DNA from: Ignavibacteriales bacterium
GTDB lineage: Bacteria > Bacteroidota > Ignavibacteria > Ignavibacteriales > Ignavibacteriaceae
Direction: 5' to 3'
NCBI GenBank assembly: GCA_016709155.1
Contig: JADJEI010000001.1
Location: 248,001-312,000, forward strand
Length of the DNA: 64,000 nt
Position 1 is the first letter of the stretch, and every line of letters starts with the position of its first letter. The notes beneath the pieces are model-generated. The model did not search any database and was not told where the DNA came from. It was given only the letters and a program-made list of their open reading frames with translations. Positions 8,754-17,878 of this stretch are shown one piece after another. The translations under genes were made by a program, and so were the position numbers.

Positions 8754-9527
8754 TTGCAAACCAAACTTGATATTGCTAAAAACTGGCTGCCTCGTTATAC
8801 AGGGACACAACTTGATGAATTCGGTGATTACATGCTGCTCACAAACTTTAATAACTATGTCGAAAAATTTGCAACAAAATTTACGTGTGATATTAAAGGC
8901 ATTGGCAGACCAATGCAAACCGCGACAAACAGCAGTGGTTTGAGTATCATCAATTTTGGAATGGGTTCGGCAAATGCTGCAACGATTATGGATTTGCTCG
9001 TTGCTCGCCATCCAAAAGCTGTTTTATTTTTAGGTAAGTGCGGGGGCTTAAAGCATTCCACCGAAATAGGTCACTTTATTTTGCCGATAGCTGCAATCAG
9101 AGGAGAAGGCACAAGTAATGATTACGTACCAAAGGAGGTTCCAGCAATGCCATCTTTCAAATTGCACAAATTTGTTTCAAATAAAATTTGTGAAAAAGGT
9201 TTTGATTACAGAACCGGTGTCGTTTTTACCACTAACAGAAGGGTGTGGGAATGGGACGAAGAGTTTAAGGATTATTTAAGAAAGCTTTACCCGATTGCAA
9301 TTGATATGGAGACCGCCACGTTATTTATAGTTGGGCTCGTTAACGAAATCCCGCGAGGAGCGCTACTCTTAGTTTCTGACGTGCCGATGATTCCTGAAGG
9401 AGTTAAGACCGAAGAGTCTGACAAAAAAGTTACTGAACAATTTTCAGACTTACACCTTCAGATAGGGATTGAGGCTATGACTGATCTTGGAGTTAATGGA
9501 GAGCAGATAAAACATTTCAAATACTGA
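8754..9527 (+). CDS. amn: AMP nucleosidase
   Basis: A 257-residue member of the PNP/UDP phosphorylase superfamily most like the short AMP nucleosidases of Bacteroidota, which split AMP into adenine and ribose 5-phosphate. Visible motifs are IINFGMGSANAATIMDLL, FLGKCGGLK, TTNRRVWEWDEEF, and the conserved AIDMETATLF, where the Met-Glu pair contacts the ribose. The start is TTG 8754, eight bases after an AAAGG site at 8741-8745; an ATG at 8749 is out of frame and gives only a short peptide. The preceding 237 bases hold no gene and probably contain the promoter. Confidence 0.85.
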   Translation: MQTKLDIAKNWLPRYTGTQLDEFGDYMLLTNFNNYVEKFATKFTCDIKGIGRPMQTATNSSGLSIINFGMGSANAATIMDLLVARHPKAVLFLGKCGGLKHSTEIGHFILPIAAIRGEGTSNDYVPKEVPAMPSFKLHKFVSNKICEKGFDYRTGVVFTTNRRVWEWDEEFKDYLRKLYPIAIDMETATLFIVGLVNEIPRGALLLVSDVPMIPEGVKTEESDKKVTEQFSDLHLQIGIEAMTDLGVNGEQIKHFKY

Positions 9528-9539
9528 TTTAATTTTTTT

Positions 9540-10178
9540 TCACTTTAAAAATTTTTCACTTACGAAAGTCCAAAGGTATCCAGCCGCAAAACCGGCTAAT
9601 ACTTCAAATGGTGAATGAGCCCCCACTATTAATCTACTTACACCCACCATAACCGCAATTAATACTACTGATATAATTGTGAAATTTTTCCCTTTCGAAT
9701 TAGAACTCATTGGGAAAATTAGATTAATAATATTGTAATACATTACAATCGCCATCATAGTATGTCCGCTTGGGAAACTCAATCCATCTATTGGTAATAA
9801 AGAAGTATCTGAATAGTTATCAGAAAAAATTATTTTTAATATTAATAAAAAAATCAAACCGCCGATAGAAGTAATCAAAAACTCCCTCAACTTGGATTCA
9901 TATCTAATTAGATAAAAGTAAGAAGAGAAAAATATTATCTCCATTAGCACAACTGTTCTGCTGCCAAGAGCAGATATTTCATCAGCAATTGTAACGAGCC
10001 ACTCCGGTCCAAAAGTCCCTGACCATTTGTTTGTCCTGCCAAATTGTTCTGTCATAAATTGGATAAATGCAGCGTTTGACTCACTGTCATTTAAAATATA
10101 GCTTATTAAAATGATAGCAGCACAGATTGCAATCAATGATAAATTGTAAACAGTCAGCCTATGATTCGTGGTTATCAA
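9540..10178 (-). CDS. PAP2 superfamily membrane phosphatase
   Basis: A 212-residue integral membrane protein with about five to six hydrophobic segments. The PAP2 motif 2 (FPSGHTMMA) and motif 3 (SRLIVGAHSPFE) are present with the catalytic histidines. Two points are unusual: the acidic residue after the motif 3 histidine is Glu instead of the common Asp, and a clear motif 1 (K-x6-RP) is not seen. Family members remove phosphate from lipid phosphates or undecaprenyl pyrophosphate. It converges with the AMP nucleosidase gene and has no operon partner. Confidence 0.8.
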   Translation of the reverse strand: MITTNHRLTVYNLSLIAICAAIILISYILNDSESNAAFIQFMTEQFGRTNKWSGTFGPEWLVTIADEISALGSRTVVLMEIIFFSSYFYLIRYESKLREFLITSIGGLIFLLILKIIFSDNYSDTSLLPIDGLSFPSGHTMMAIVMYYNIINLIFPMSSNSKGKNFTIISVVLIAVMVGVSRLIVGAHSPFEVLAGFAAGYLWTFVSEKFLK

Positions 10179-10596
10179 ATGAAATAATAAATTATTATTA
10201 ACTACGATTAATATAGGGATATCGCCTGGAAAAATTATTGCGGTTAATTGATCCGAACATCTGATAAATTCATTCTGTCATTCCAATGTAAACAAGAATC
10301 TATTGCTTACGAAGCAGATTCCCGCTAATACTAATGCTTATCCGATGCGACCTGAGCGAGAATGGCAGACGGATAGAGATTTTTTTTCAGATGTCGTCAA
10401 CTCTCTAATTTAAGAGCTAAAAGATGACCCGAGTCACGCACTAAAGACTACTCAATATTGGCTAACTGTTATAATGGATTTTAATTACATATAGTAATCT
10501 TCACATGTAATAGAAAAAATTCCGATCGAGTAATATTCAATAAGATTGGTAAGCAGTCAACTTTTTCTTAGTTTTACTTAAAATAATTATGGAGAA
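10179..10596. other. Intergenic region, 418 bp, with degraded palindromic sequence
   Basis: No gene was seen. The part from about 10270 to 10385 is richer in GC than its surroundings and reads like a degraded dispersed element (words such as GTCATTCC, AGATTCCCGC and GAGAATGGCAGACGG). The remainder is AT-rich and should hold the promoters of the divergent PAP2 and bshC genes. Confidence 0.4.
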
Positions 10597-10599
10597 ATG

Positions 10600-12225
10600 A
10601 TGTTCGTTAATTTCAAGGATATTCCCGGTCATACTAAATTATTCTTAGACTATTTATACAACTTTGAAAAGATTAATAAATTCTATGCTCGAAACCCTTA
10701 TGATAAAGAAACATATTCAAAAGCATTCGAAGAAATAGCTTCTAAACGTCCTGTAAGCCGGGCAAATCTTGAAGCACTTATTCGCAATCAATATTCAGGC
10801 AAGACTTACTCAACTAAGACTCAAAAAAATATTGAACTGCTGGCAAAAGATTCAACACTTACAATTGTAACCGGTCAGCAGCTTGGAATTCTTGGCGGAC
10901 CACTTTATACTTTTAACAAAATAATCACGACAATAAAATTAGCTAATCATTTAAAAGAGCGATTCGATTCATTTAATTTTGTTTCCGTTTTTTGGCTCGA
11001 AGGAGATGATCATGATTTCAATGAAGTAAGAAACATTAATATTATTGATAACTCAAATGAGCTAAAGAAAATTTCATACGGAGAAGAAATACCGGAAGAT
11101 GAGATTAATCCAAGTGTAGGTCAGATTAATTTAGATGATAAAATAAATTCTTTTCTGCTTGATTTAGAACAACATTTAAGGCAAACTGAATTCACTCCGG
11201 AACTGATGAAACAAATAAAGAATTTCTATACTTCCGGTAAAACATTCAAAAAAAGTTTTGCGGAACTTATCCATTTATTTTTTGATCAACATGGACTAAT
11301 AATTTTTGACCCGCAGGATAATGAAGTTAAAAACTATTTACGTCCAGTTTATAAAAAAGAATTACTTGAGTACCGTAATCGTTCAGAAGAATCAATACGT
11401 GTTAGTGCAGAGCTTGATGAGACTTATCATGCCCAGGTAAAGATCAAGCCGATTAATTTATTTCTGAATTACGAAAATGGAAGACATGCACTCGAACCTG
11501 ATGACGAAGATTTTAAACTAAAAAGAAAGAGAAAACGTTTTACTAAAGATGAATTATTAAATTTAGTTGAGACTACCCCGCAGATCTTTAGTCCAAACGT
11601 TTTATTTAGACCGGTCTGTCAGGATTATATTTTACCTACAGCATTTTACATCGGAGGTCCAAGCGAGATCGCTTACTTTGCGCAGGTAATGCCGTTATAT
11701 AAATTTTTTAATGTCCCACCACCTTTTATTTATCCGCGTTCATCAGCAACATTACTCGAAAAAGGTTTGAGTAATGCACTTGATAAATTCAACCTTCAAA
11801 TAAATGAGATATTTTCTGACCCGGAAGCAGTGAAACAAAAAATAATAAAAAGTATAGATGAAACTCCACTTGAAGATTTTTTCATTTCAGCAGTTAAAGA
11901 AACTGAATTGATTTTTGACACACTGAAAGAAAAACTTTTTTCTATTGATAAAACTACTAGTGATTCTGTTCAGCGTTATCGTGAAAAATCATTAAATAAT
12001 ATCGAAGAATTAAAATCCAAATCATTGCAAGCCCAGAGGAAGAAATATGAAGTTTCGTTAAAGCAGATTGATAAATTAATTTTTATTTTGTTTCCTAACG
12101 AAAATTTACAGGAGAGGGAATTGAATTTTATTTATTTCGCAAATAAATACGGACCGGAATTCTTCAGAAAGATTTTTGATGAGCTCCAGATAAACAAATT
12201 TGAACATCAGATTATTGAAATTTAA
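10600..12225 (+). CDS. bshC: Putative cysteine ligase BshC (bacillithiol biosynthesis)
   Basis: A protein of about 541 residues, the usual BshC length. BshC adds cysteine to GlcN-malate in the last step of bacillithiol synthesis. The family motifs TIVTGQQLGILGGPLYT (about residue 95), VFWLEGDDHDFNEV, RPVCQDYILPTAFYIGGPSE and the coiled-coil region near the C terminus are all present. ATG 10600 is chosen over ATG 10597 because GGAG at 10591-10594 is then five bases away. The cell is therefore expected to use bacillithiol as its low-molecular-weight thiol; bshA and bshB are not in the window. Confidence 0.92.
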   Translation: MFVNFKDIPGHTKLFLDYLYNFEKINKFYARNPYDKETYSKAFEEIASKRPVSRANLEALIRNQYSGKTYSTKTQKNIELLAKDSTLTIVTGQQLGILGGPLYTFNKIITTIKLANHLKERFDSFNFVSVFWLEGDDHDFNEVRNINIIDNSNELKKISYGEEIPEDEINPSVGQINLDDKINSFLLDLEQHLRQTEFTPELMKQIKNFYTSGKTFKKSFAELIHLFFDQHGLIIFDPQDNEVKNYLRPVYKKELLEYRNRSEESIRVSAELDETYHAQVKIKPINLFLNYENGRHALEPDDEDFKLKRKRKRFTKDELLNLVETTPQIFSPNVLFRPVCQDYILPTAFYIGGPSEIAYFAQVMPLYKFFNVPPPFIYPRSSATLLEKGLSNALDKFNLQINEIFSDPEAVKQKIIKSIDETPLEDFFISAVKETELIFDTLKEKLFSIDKTTSDSVQRYREKSLNNIEELKSKSLQAQRKKYEVSLKQIDKLIFILFPNENLQERELNFIYFANKYGPEFFRKIFDELQINKFEHQIIEI

Positions 12226-12226
12226 A

Positions 12227-13510
12227 TTAATAGTACGAAATAGATTTTAACTGAGTAATAAAATCAGGGTTTGATATTTTTACACATTCAAAATTATTTA
12301 CCGCTGCACCTTCATCTAGCAGTAAGGATAATATTGAGAATGCCATTGCAATTCTGTGATCTCCAAAACTCTCAAAAATAACTTGTTGGTTTTGGATATC
12401 ACCTTCTACTTTGAAGCCGTCTTCATATTCATTGACATTCAATCCAAGCAATCTAAAATTATAGCAGATTGAATTTATTCTGTCTGATTCCTTCTTTCGC
12501 AGCTCTGAGGCATTTCTGATTTCAAATGAAGAATCAGCAAATAATCCAGCAACAGCAAGTATCGGAATCTCATCAATAATATTTGGAATAATTGTGTTAT
12601 CAATCTTTACATTTCGCAGCTCACTTGATTGAATAAAAACATCTCCCCTTTTCTCGCCATTTATAATGTTCTCATTTAATAATTCAATTTTTCCGCCCAT
12701 TTCTTGAAGTACTTTTAAAATCCCTGTGCGTGTATCGTTCAACGAAATATTTTTAAGTAAAAGTTCACTTTGTTTAGTTAACAAGGTTAGCACAATAAAG
12801 AATGAAGCAGTAGAAATATCAGAAGGAATAAAATATTCATTGGATTCAGGATAGTTTTTTTTAGAAACAACAGAAATTATTTTTTTATTACTGTTAATTA
12901 TTTTCAACCCAAGCATTAATTCTGTATGATTCCTTGTCGGAATATTTTCAATTACTTCCGTTGAACTACTGCAATGTAATCCTGCCAACAAGATTGCGTT
13001 CTTTACCTGAGCGCTTGCAACAGGCAGCTCGTAATTAATCGGAACTATTTCTTTAGGCGGGAAAATTTTTATCGGCAGAAATTGCTCCGATGCTGTTTCA
13101 GTTTTTACTCCCATTAAAGATAATGGTTCAATTACTCGTCGCATCGGTCGGGAGGATAAAGATTTATCACCGGTAATCACAGATGAAAAATTCTGTCCTG
13201 ATAATATACCCATCAATAAACGCGCTGTCGTCCCTGAATTTCCGGCATATAATTCATTCTCGCTTTTGACAAAACCTTTATACCCCCTGCCAACAATTTC
13301 TACTGTATCTCCATTATCAATTATTGAAGCGCCCAATTGAGTAAAACATTTTTTTGTTGAGAGTACATCTTCGGAGTTAGAAAGGTTATGAATGAAAGAC
13401 TTTCCTTTCGCAAGTGAAGCTAACATCACTGAACGATGCGAGATAGATTTGTCGCCCGGCAAAACTAATTCACCTTTAATTTTTTTTATCTTTTCAAATT
13501 TCTGAATCAT
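12227..13510 (-). CDS. aroA: 3-phosphoshikimate 1-carboxyvinyltransferase (EPSP synthase)
   Basis: A 427-residue EPSP synthase, sixth step of the shikimate pathway, joining shikimate 3-phosphate and PEP. The PEP/S3P motif GDKSISHR lies at residues 19-26, with NSGTTARLL, SLSSRPMRR and the C-terminal KKESDRI and FGDHRIAMA motifs intact. The length is normal. The gene converges with bshC, with one base between, and is followed in order of transcription by nothing else; trmH lies ten bases upstream on the same strand, so trmH-aroA may be one transcript. Confidence 0.95.
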   Translation of the reverse strand: MIQKFEKIKKIKGELVLPGDKSISHRSVMLASLAKGKSFIHNLSNSEDVLSTKKCFTQLGASIIDNGDTVEIVGRGYKGFVKSENELYAGNSGTTARLLMGILSGQNFSSVITGDKSLSSRPMRRVIEPLSLMGVKTETASEQFLPIKIFPPKEIVPINYELPVASAQVKNAILLAGLHCSSSTEVIENIPTRNHTELMLGLKIINSNKKIISVVSKKNYPESNEYFIPSDISTASFFIVLTLLTKQSELLLKNISLNDTRTGILKVLQEMGGKIELLNENIINGEKRGDVFIQSSELRNVKIDNTIIPNIIDEIPILAVAGLFADSSFEIRNASELRKKESDRINSICYNFRLLGLNVNEYEDGFKVEGDIQNQQVIFESFGDHRIAMAFSILSLLLDEGAAVNNFECVKISNPDFITQLKSISYY

Positions 13511-13520
13511 TGCTGATCAT

Positions 13521-14108
13521 TTATTTGAGTATCCATTCGTCTATCAAATCCATTTCCGCTGATTTGTTTTTCTTGAATGGATAAAGTCCTTTAATTTGTC
13601 TCTGCCGCATTGCTTCGTATAAAATTACAGCAGCAGCTACAGATACATTTAAACTTTGCACCATCCCATGCATTGGTATCATAAAATTATCATCAGCCAA
13701 TTTTTGGGCTTCGGAAGATACACCTCGATGTTCATTGCCAAGAACTATTGCAGTATTCTCAGATAAGTCAAGATCGTAAAGTGATTTTGATTTTTCAGTA
13801 ATCGAGGAAGCATAGATTTTAAATCCGCGTTCGTGTAAATTATTATAACACCCTGCAATAGAATTATATTTTTTACTTTTTACCCATTTGAAAGCAGATG
13901 CTGAAGATTTTTTCCCAATGCGCGGAAATTGTTCTGTGCTGTAAACTAAAGAAACTTCCGGAATGCCTACCGCATCACAGCTTCTGAATATTGCGCTAAC
14001 GTTGTGAGGATCATGAATGTTCTCAAGTACAATATTAAAATCGAATTGTCTTGAAGCAGCAACTCTTAATATTTTTTGTTCACGGTTTTCAGTTCGACTT
14101 GATTTCAC
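13521..14108 (-). CDS. trmH: TrmH-family (SpoU) RNA 2'-O-methyltransferase
   Basis: A 195-residue SPOUT-class methyltransferase. The three SpoU motifs are visible: LENIHDPHNVSAIFRSCDA (motif 1), AIVLGNEHRGVS (motif 2) and MIPMHGMVQSLNVSVAAA (motif 3), which form the knotted SAM site. The closest known role is methylation of G18 in tRNA by TrmH. The start is GTG 14108, just after the stop of the small HicB-like gene, and no in-frame ATG lies nearby. It appears to be in a unit HicB-like, trmH, aroA, probably after deoC. Confidence 0.88.
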   Translation of the reverse strand: MKSSRTENREQKILRVAASRQFDFNIVLENIHDPHNVSAIFRSCDAVGIPEVSLVYSTEQFPRIGKKSSASAFKWVKSKKYNSIAGCYNNLHERGFKIYASSITEKSKSLYDLDLSENTAIVLGNEHRGVSSEAQKLADDNFMIPMHGMVQSLNVSVAAAVILYEAMRQRQIKGLYPFKKNKSAEMDLIDEWILK

Positions 14109-14111
14109 TTT

Positions 14112-14333
14112 TTACTTATCAAATACAAGTTTGTAAACTGTGCTATTATCTTCATTTCTTGCACGATCAAGTTTTATTTTTTTTGTATCAAGATTAAGAT
14201 AGAATGCAGTTAGATTAAAAATCTTCCCAAGAACTGTATCTTCATCATGCGCCCAGCACTCGCATCCATTAATAGATGGAACTTCTGCAGTGAAACCATC
14301 ATTAGTTTTTTTTACAATTAAATCTAATACCAT
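14112..14333 (-). CDS. HicB-like small protein without HicA partner
   Basis: A 73-residue protein with the HicB-like antitoxin fold pattern (LIVKKTNDGFTAEVPSINGCECWAHDEDTV), the partial RNase-H-like domain found in HicB antitoxins. There is no HicA toxin next to it, and no DNA-binding tail is visible. It is packed between deoC (two bases away) and trmH in a tight unit, so a housekeeping role in this lineage is possible. Its function cannot be assigned from the sequence. Confidence 0.65.
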   Translation of the reverse strand: MVLDLIVKKTNDGFTAEVPSINGCECWAHDEDTVLGKIFNLTAFYLNLDTKKIKLDRARNEDNSTVYKLVFDK

Positions 14334-14335
14334 TT

Positions 14336-15105
14336 TTAATAATTAGAATTAGAGGATATACCCTGCATAATTTTTACACCCGAACTTGTGCCAAGCCTAT
14401 CTGCGCCTGCAGCTATCATTGCTTTTGCATCTTCTAAAGAACGAATACCGCCGGAAGCTTTAACCTTTAAAGAATCGCCAACGACAAATTTCATTAAAGC
14501 AACATCATGCAGAGTCGCCCCACCCTTAGAAAATCCTGTTGAAGTTTTTACAAAATCAGCTTTTGCTTTTTTACAAAGCAAGCAGGCACGTACTTTTTCT
14601 TCATCAGTTAAAAGGCATGTTTCTAAAATAACTTTAACCAAAGAATTAAATTTTTTGCAACTAAGACAACCGCTTGAATTTCATGCAGCTCGTATTCGTC
14701 GTCCTGTTCTTTTAGTTTACCTGAATTAATTACCATATCTATTTCTTCCGCCCCAGCCTTTATTGCTTCTTCAGCCTCAAAAACTTTTACGGATGAAAGA
14801 GTAGAACCAAGCGGAAAACCAATAACAGTACATACTTTCACATTGCTTTCTTTCAAAAGATCAAAACAGAATTCGGTATTGGATGAATTAACACAGACAG
14901 AAGCAAAATTAAATTGGAGAGCTTCTTCGCATAGAATTTTTATTTCATCCTTTGATGCCTCTGGTTTCAATAGAGTATGATCAAGGTACGAAGCGATATT
15001 TGCAGCATTTAATTCAACAGAGTTTTAATTTTTTGTTTCGCTTAAATTAAACTGATCTAAAAATTTATTTATTTCTTGTTCATAATAAATAGCCTTTGGA
15101 TTCAT
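14336..15105 (-). CDS. deoC: Deoxyribose-phosphate aldolase, broken by an in-frame TAA and a frameshift
   Basis: DeoC splits deoxyribose 5-phosphate to acetaldehyde and glyceraldehyde 3-phosphate. Starting from ATG 15105, the frame reads 26 codons, meets a TAA, then continues in the same frame with ASYLDHTLLKPEAS and FASVCVNSSNTEF. It shifts by -1 at the A6 run (14651-14656, minus strand) into SLVKVILETCLL, FVKTSTGFSKGGAT and VKASGGIRSLEDA. The Schiff-base lysine lies in VKTSTGFS and the second active-site lysine in VKASGG. The heptamer at the shift is A AAA AAT in phase. With both corrections the protein is about 255 residues and complete. Sequence error or genuine decay cannot be told apart here. 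Confidence 0.85.
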
Positions 15106-15983
15106 TTGTTGCTCGCTGTTAAGAATGATTTATAAGTATTAGTTAGAAGCATTGCTATAGTCATCGGACCAACCCCTCCTGGAACAGGAGTAATGTATGA
15201 AGATTTCGGCGATACATTTTCGAAATCTACGTCACCGACAATTCGATATCCTTTCGCTGAATTGGTATCATCAATTCTATTTATTCCAACATCAATAATA
15301 ACACATCCTTCCTTAACCATATCTGCTTTTACAAACTCAGGCTTGCCGATCGCAGCGATAAGAATATCAGCCTGCAAAGTAAATTGCCTTAAATCACGAG
15401 CAGCAGAATGGCAAATCGTTACGATTGAATTAGCAAAATTTTTTTTCTGTATTAATATATTTGCGATTGGTTTCCCAACTATATTGCTTCTCCCGAGCAC
15501 AACAACATGTTTGCCTTTCGTAGCTATGTTATATCGTTTCAACAATTCCTGAATGCCGGCAGGCGTACATGGAATAAATGTATCTTTACCGATAACTAGT
15601 TTTCCAACACTTACAGGATGAAAGCCATCAACATCTTTATCAGTTGAAATTGCTTCGATAATTTTATCTTCATTTATATGTTTTGGAAGCGGAAGCTGAA
15701 CTAATATTCCATGAAAATTATTATCTGAATTGTATTTTTCAACTGTTGCTAGTAATTCAACTTCAGAAATATTTTCAGGTAATCTTTCTACACGGCTGAG
15801 CATACCAATTTCTTCACAGGCTTTTGCTTTGCTCGAAACATAAATTTTTGATGCGGGATTTTCGCCTACCAAAATGGCGACTAATCCGGGAACTCTGCCT
15901 GTTTCATTTTTTAATTTAGAAATTTTTTCTTTCAATTCGTTTCGAATATCAAGTGCAATTTTTTTTCCATCAATAAGAATCAT
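15102..15983 (-). CDS. folD: Bifunctional methylenetetrahydrofolate dehydrogenase / methenyltetrahydrofolate cyclohydrolase
   Basis: A 293-residue FolD, normal length, interconverting 5,10-methylene-, 5,10-methenyl- and 10-formyl-THF in the cytosol. Visible signatures include VGENPASKIYVSSKAKACEEIG with the catalytic YxxxK lysine, GILVQLPLPKHI, KDVDGFHPVSVGKL, VVVLGRSNIVGKP and the C-terminal TPVPGGVGPMT. Its start overlaps the stop of the upstream DNA methyltransferase gene by four bases, and its stop overlaps the predicted deoC start, so these genes form a tight run on the minus strand. Confidence 0.95.
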   Translation of the reverse strand: MILIDGKKIALDIRNELKEKISKLKNETGRVPGLVAILVGENPASKIYVSSKAKACEEIGMLSRVERLPENISEVELLATVEKYNSDNNFHGILVQLPLPKHINEDKIIEAISTDKDVDGFHPVSVGKLVIGKDTFIPCTPAGIQELLKRYNIATKGKHVVVLGRSNIVGKPIANILIQKKNFANSIVTICHSAARDLRQFTLQADILIAAIGKPEFVKADMVKEGCVIIDVGINRIDDTNSAKGYRIVGDVDFENVSPKSSYITPVPGGVGPMTIAMLLTNTYKSFLTASNK

Positions 15984-16987
15984 ATTAAATAGGCCTTCAA
16001 TGCAGTTGTTTTAAGTTCGGAATATTTTTTTTGTAAATAATTTTTAAGTGAATTATTTGATTCAATTTCTTTATAGAAAGGATTAGAGTTTTGCCAGCCT
16101 TTTTTGCGATTAGCTCTAAAATTTTCAATTCTTCTAATGGATATTTCACAAAAGACAGGATCAATATCTGCACAAAAACATTTTCGATTTAGTATCTCCG
16201 CAGCGAGCAATGTTGTTCCGGAATGTGAAAAGAAATCTATCACAACATCATTTTCAGAACTGCTTGCCTGAATAATTCTTTTAACAGCTTTTAACGGTTT
16301 TTGAGCAAAGCAGCCGTTTACATTTTCTTCCATTCGATAAAATACTTGTTGAACATCCACCCAAACATTTCCTGCACGAATAAACTGCGAATTACTTCTT
16401 TCAGAATTTTCTGTTACAACGCCATGAATTTCTTTGTAGTATCCTCTCAATATTTTAGGTATATCTGTGTACTCAGCATTTACATCAAAAGATGGAACGC
16501 CTTTGGTATAATACAATAGTTCCTGACGAATAGACATCCAATTTTTTTGAGTCCCGTAACCGCGTTGATTGCGCATTGTAATAAAACTCCGTGAATAAAA
16601 ATCAGTCCCAGCCATCATGCTCATAAATTGCGGTAAAGGTTGAAAATGATTTTTTTGATCTGCTCCCAGCCAAATATATAACGAGCTGTTATCAGCCAAT
16701 GAAAACGATGTAATATTCACCCACCTTTTTGACCATTCAATAAAATTATCCAATTGTCTTTGATCGAAGGCTATAAAATTATATGGCGGATCGTGCAAAG
16801 CAAGAGTTGATTTTTCTTCCCCCATTAATTTTTTAATTAATAAATCGTTTGTACAATCATCGCATAAAACTTTATGATGCTTTAAAGCGTCAGTCCAGAT
16901 ATCTCCACGCTTCAACCTGCAATAAGGAAGTAAATAATTTTTTAGTTCTTCATCATCATCAAGTCTTGGCAGCGGGAAATTTTCCAT
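15980..16987 (-). CDS. Orphan DNA methyltransferase (N4-cytosine/N6-adenine, DPPY type)
   Basis: A 335-residue SAM-dependent methyltransferase. The catalytic motif IV (DPPYNF, about residue 67) comes before the SAM-binding motif I (DFFSHSGTTLLAAEILNR, about residue 250), the order of the beta class. No restriction endonuclease or specificity subunit lies nearby. Instead the gene overlaps folD by four bases and follows a YmdB-type phosphoesterase gene. It could be a solitary epigenetic methylase, part of a degraded restriction system, or an RNA or other nucleic acid methylase. A cysteine/histidine-containing stretch (CDDC) near residue 45 is also seen. Confidence 0.75.
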   Translation of the reverse strand: MENFPLPRLDDDEELKNYLLPYCRLKRGDIWTDALKHHKVLCDDCTNDLLIKKLMGEEKSTLALHDPPYNFIAFDQRQLDNFIEWSKRWVNITSFSLADNSSLYIWLGADQKNHFQPLPQFMSMMAGTDFYSRSFITMRNQRGYGTQKNWMSIRQELLYYTKGVPSFDVNAEYTDIPKILRGYYKEIHGVVTENSERSNSQFIRAGNVWVDVQQVFYRMEENVNGCFAQKPLKAVKRIIQASSSENDVVIDFFSHSGTTLLAAEILNRKCFCADIDPVFCEISIRRIENFRANRKKGWQNSNPFYKEIESNNSLKNYLQKKYSELKTTALKAYLI

Positions 16988-16990
16988 AAT

Positions 16991-17794
16991 CTATTTTGAA
17001 GATTTGGTGAACTCGGGGAAAAATATTCGTTCGATATTATTTGTCTTTCCTGTATCTGTATCAACAGAAGCAAATATTCCGCATAGATGGACATCGTTTT
17101 CCGCCGTTTCATATTTCTGTGGAGTTTGAAAAATAAATCTATTCAGAGCTGCAACCGTTTTCATACCAATTACGGAATCGTATGGTCCTGTCATTCCAAC
17201 ATCAGTAATATAACCTGTTCCCTTTTCAAGAATTCTTTCGTCGGAAGTTTGCGTGTGAGTGTGTGTACCAAGCAATAGACTAACCCTGCCGTCAAGATGC
17301 GCAGACATCGCAATCTTTTCTGCCGTGGCTTCGGCATGGAAATCAACAACGATAACTTTAGTTTCATCCCTTAATTTAGTGAGTACCCAATCAGCAGTAC
17401 GAAATGGACAATCAATACTTGCCATAAAAGTTCTTCCTTGTATATTCAGAACACCCACCTTGCCCTTTTTAGTTTGAGCGATGTAATAACCATTTCCATA
17501 AGTACCTTTTGGATAATTGCAAGGACGTATTGCTCTCGGCTCGGCTTTTAAAAAATCCTGCGACTGATGTTTATCCCAGGTATGGTTGCCGCCCGTAATC
17601 ACATGCACTCCAAGATCGAAAAGAATTTTACCTTCTTTATCAGTACATCCTTTACCATCTGAAGAATTCTCACCATTGGCTATAACGAGATCAGCTTTAT
17701 ATTTTTGAATTAATCCAGGCAGCCAGGTTTGAACAAAATTTAATCCCGGTTTGCCGATGATATCCCCTATAAAAAGTATATTAATCACATTCAT
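16991..17794 (-). CDS. ymdB: YmdB-family metallophosphoesterase (TIGR00282)
   Basis: A 267-residue calcineurin-like phosphoesterase. The dimetal motifs are clear: ILFIGDIIGKPG, ANGENSSDGKG, GGNHTWD and DFHAEATAEK, followed by LLLGTHTHTQTSDERIL. In Bacillus, the YmdB relative is a cyclic nucleotide phosphodiesterase that influences biofilm and motility genes; that role is not shown here. It is the first gene of a minus-strand run with the DNA methyltransferase and folD, and it is divergent from the exonuclease/GIY-YIG gene. Confidence 0.88.
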   Translation of the reverse strand: MNVINILFIGDIIGKPGLNFVQTWLPGLIQKYKADLVIANGENSSDGKGCTDKEGKILFDLGVHVITGGNHTWDKHQSQDFLKAEPRAIRPCNYPKGTYGNGYYIAQTKKGKVGVLNIQGRTFMASIDCPFRTADWVLTKLRDETKVIVVDFHAEATAEKIAMSAHLDGRVSLLLGTHTHTQTSDERILEKGTGYITDVGMTGPYDSVIGMKTVAALNRFIFQTPQKYETAENDVHLCGIFASVDTDTGKTNNIERIFFPEFTKSSK

Positions 17795-17878
17795 CTTTTG
17801 TTATTTTTGTTGTTAAATATATCTAAAATTGAAGTAAGAAAAAATTAGCAGTGATGTGTTATTAACGAAAATAATTTG

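Noticed and set aside
8749..8943. ATG-started frame overlapping the AMP nucleosidase start
   Set aside because: It is out of frame with the conserved protein and ends after 64 codons; the TTG at 8754 opens the real gene.
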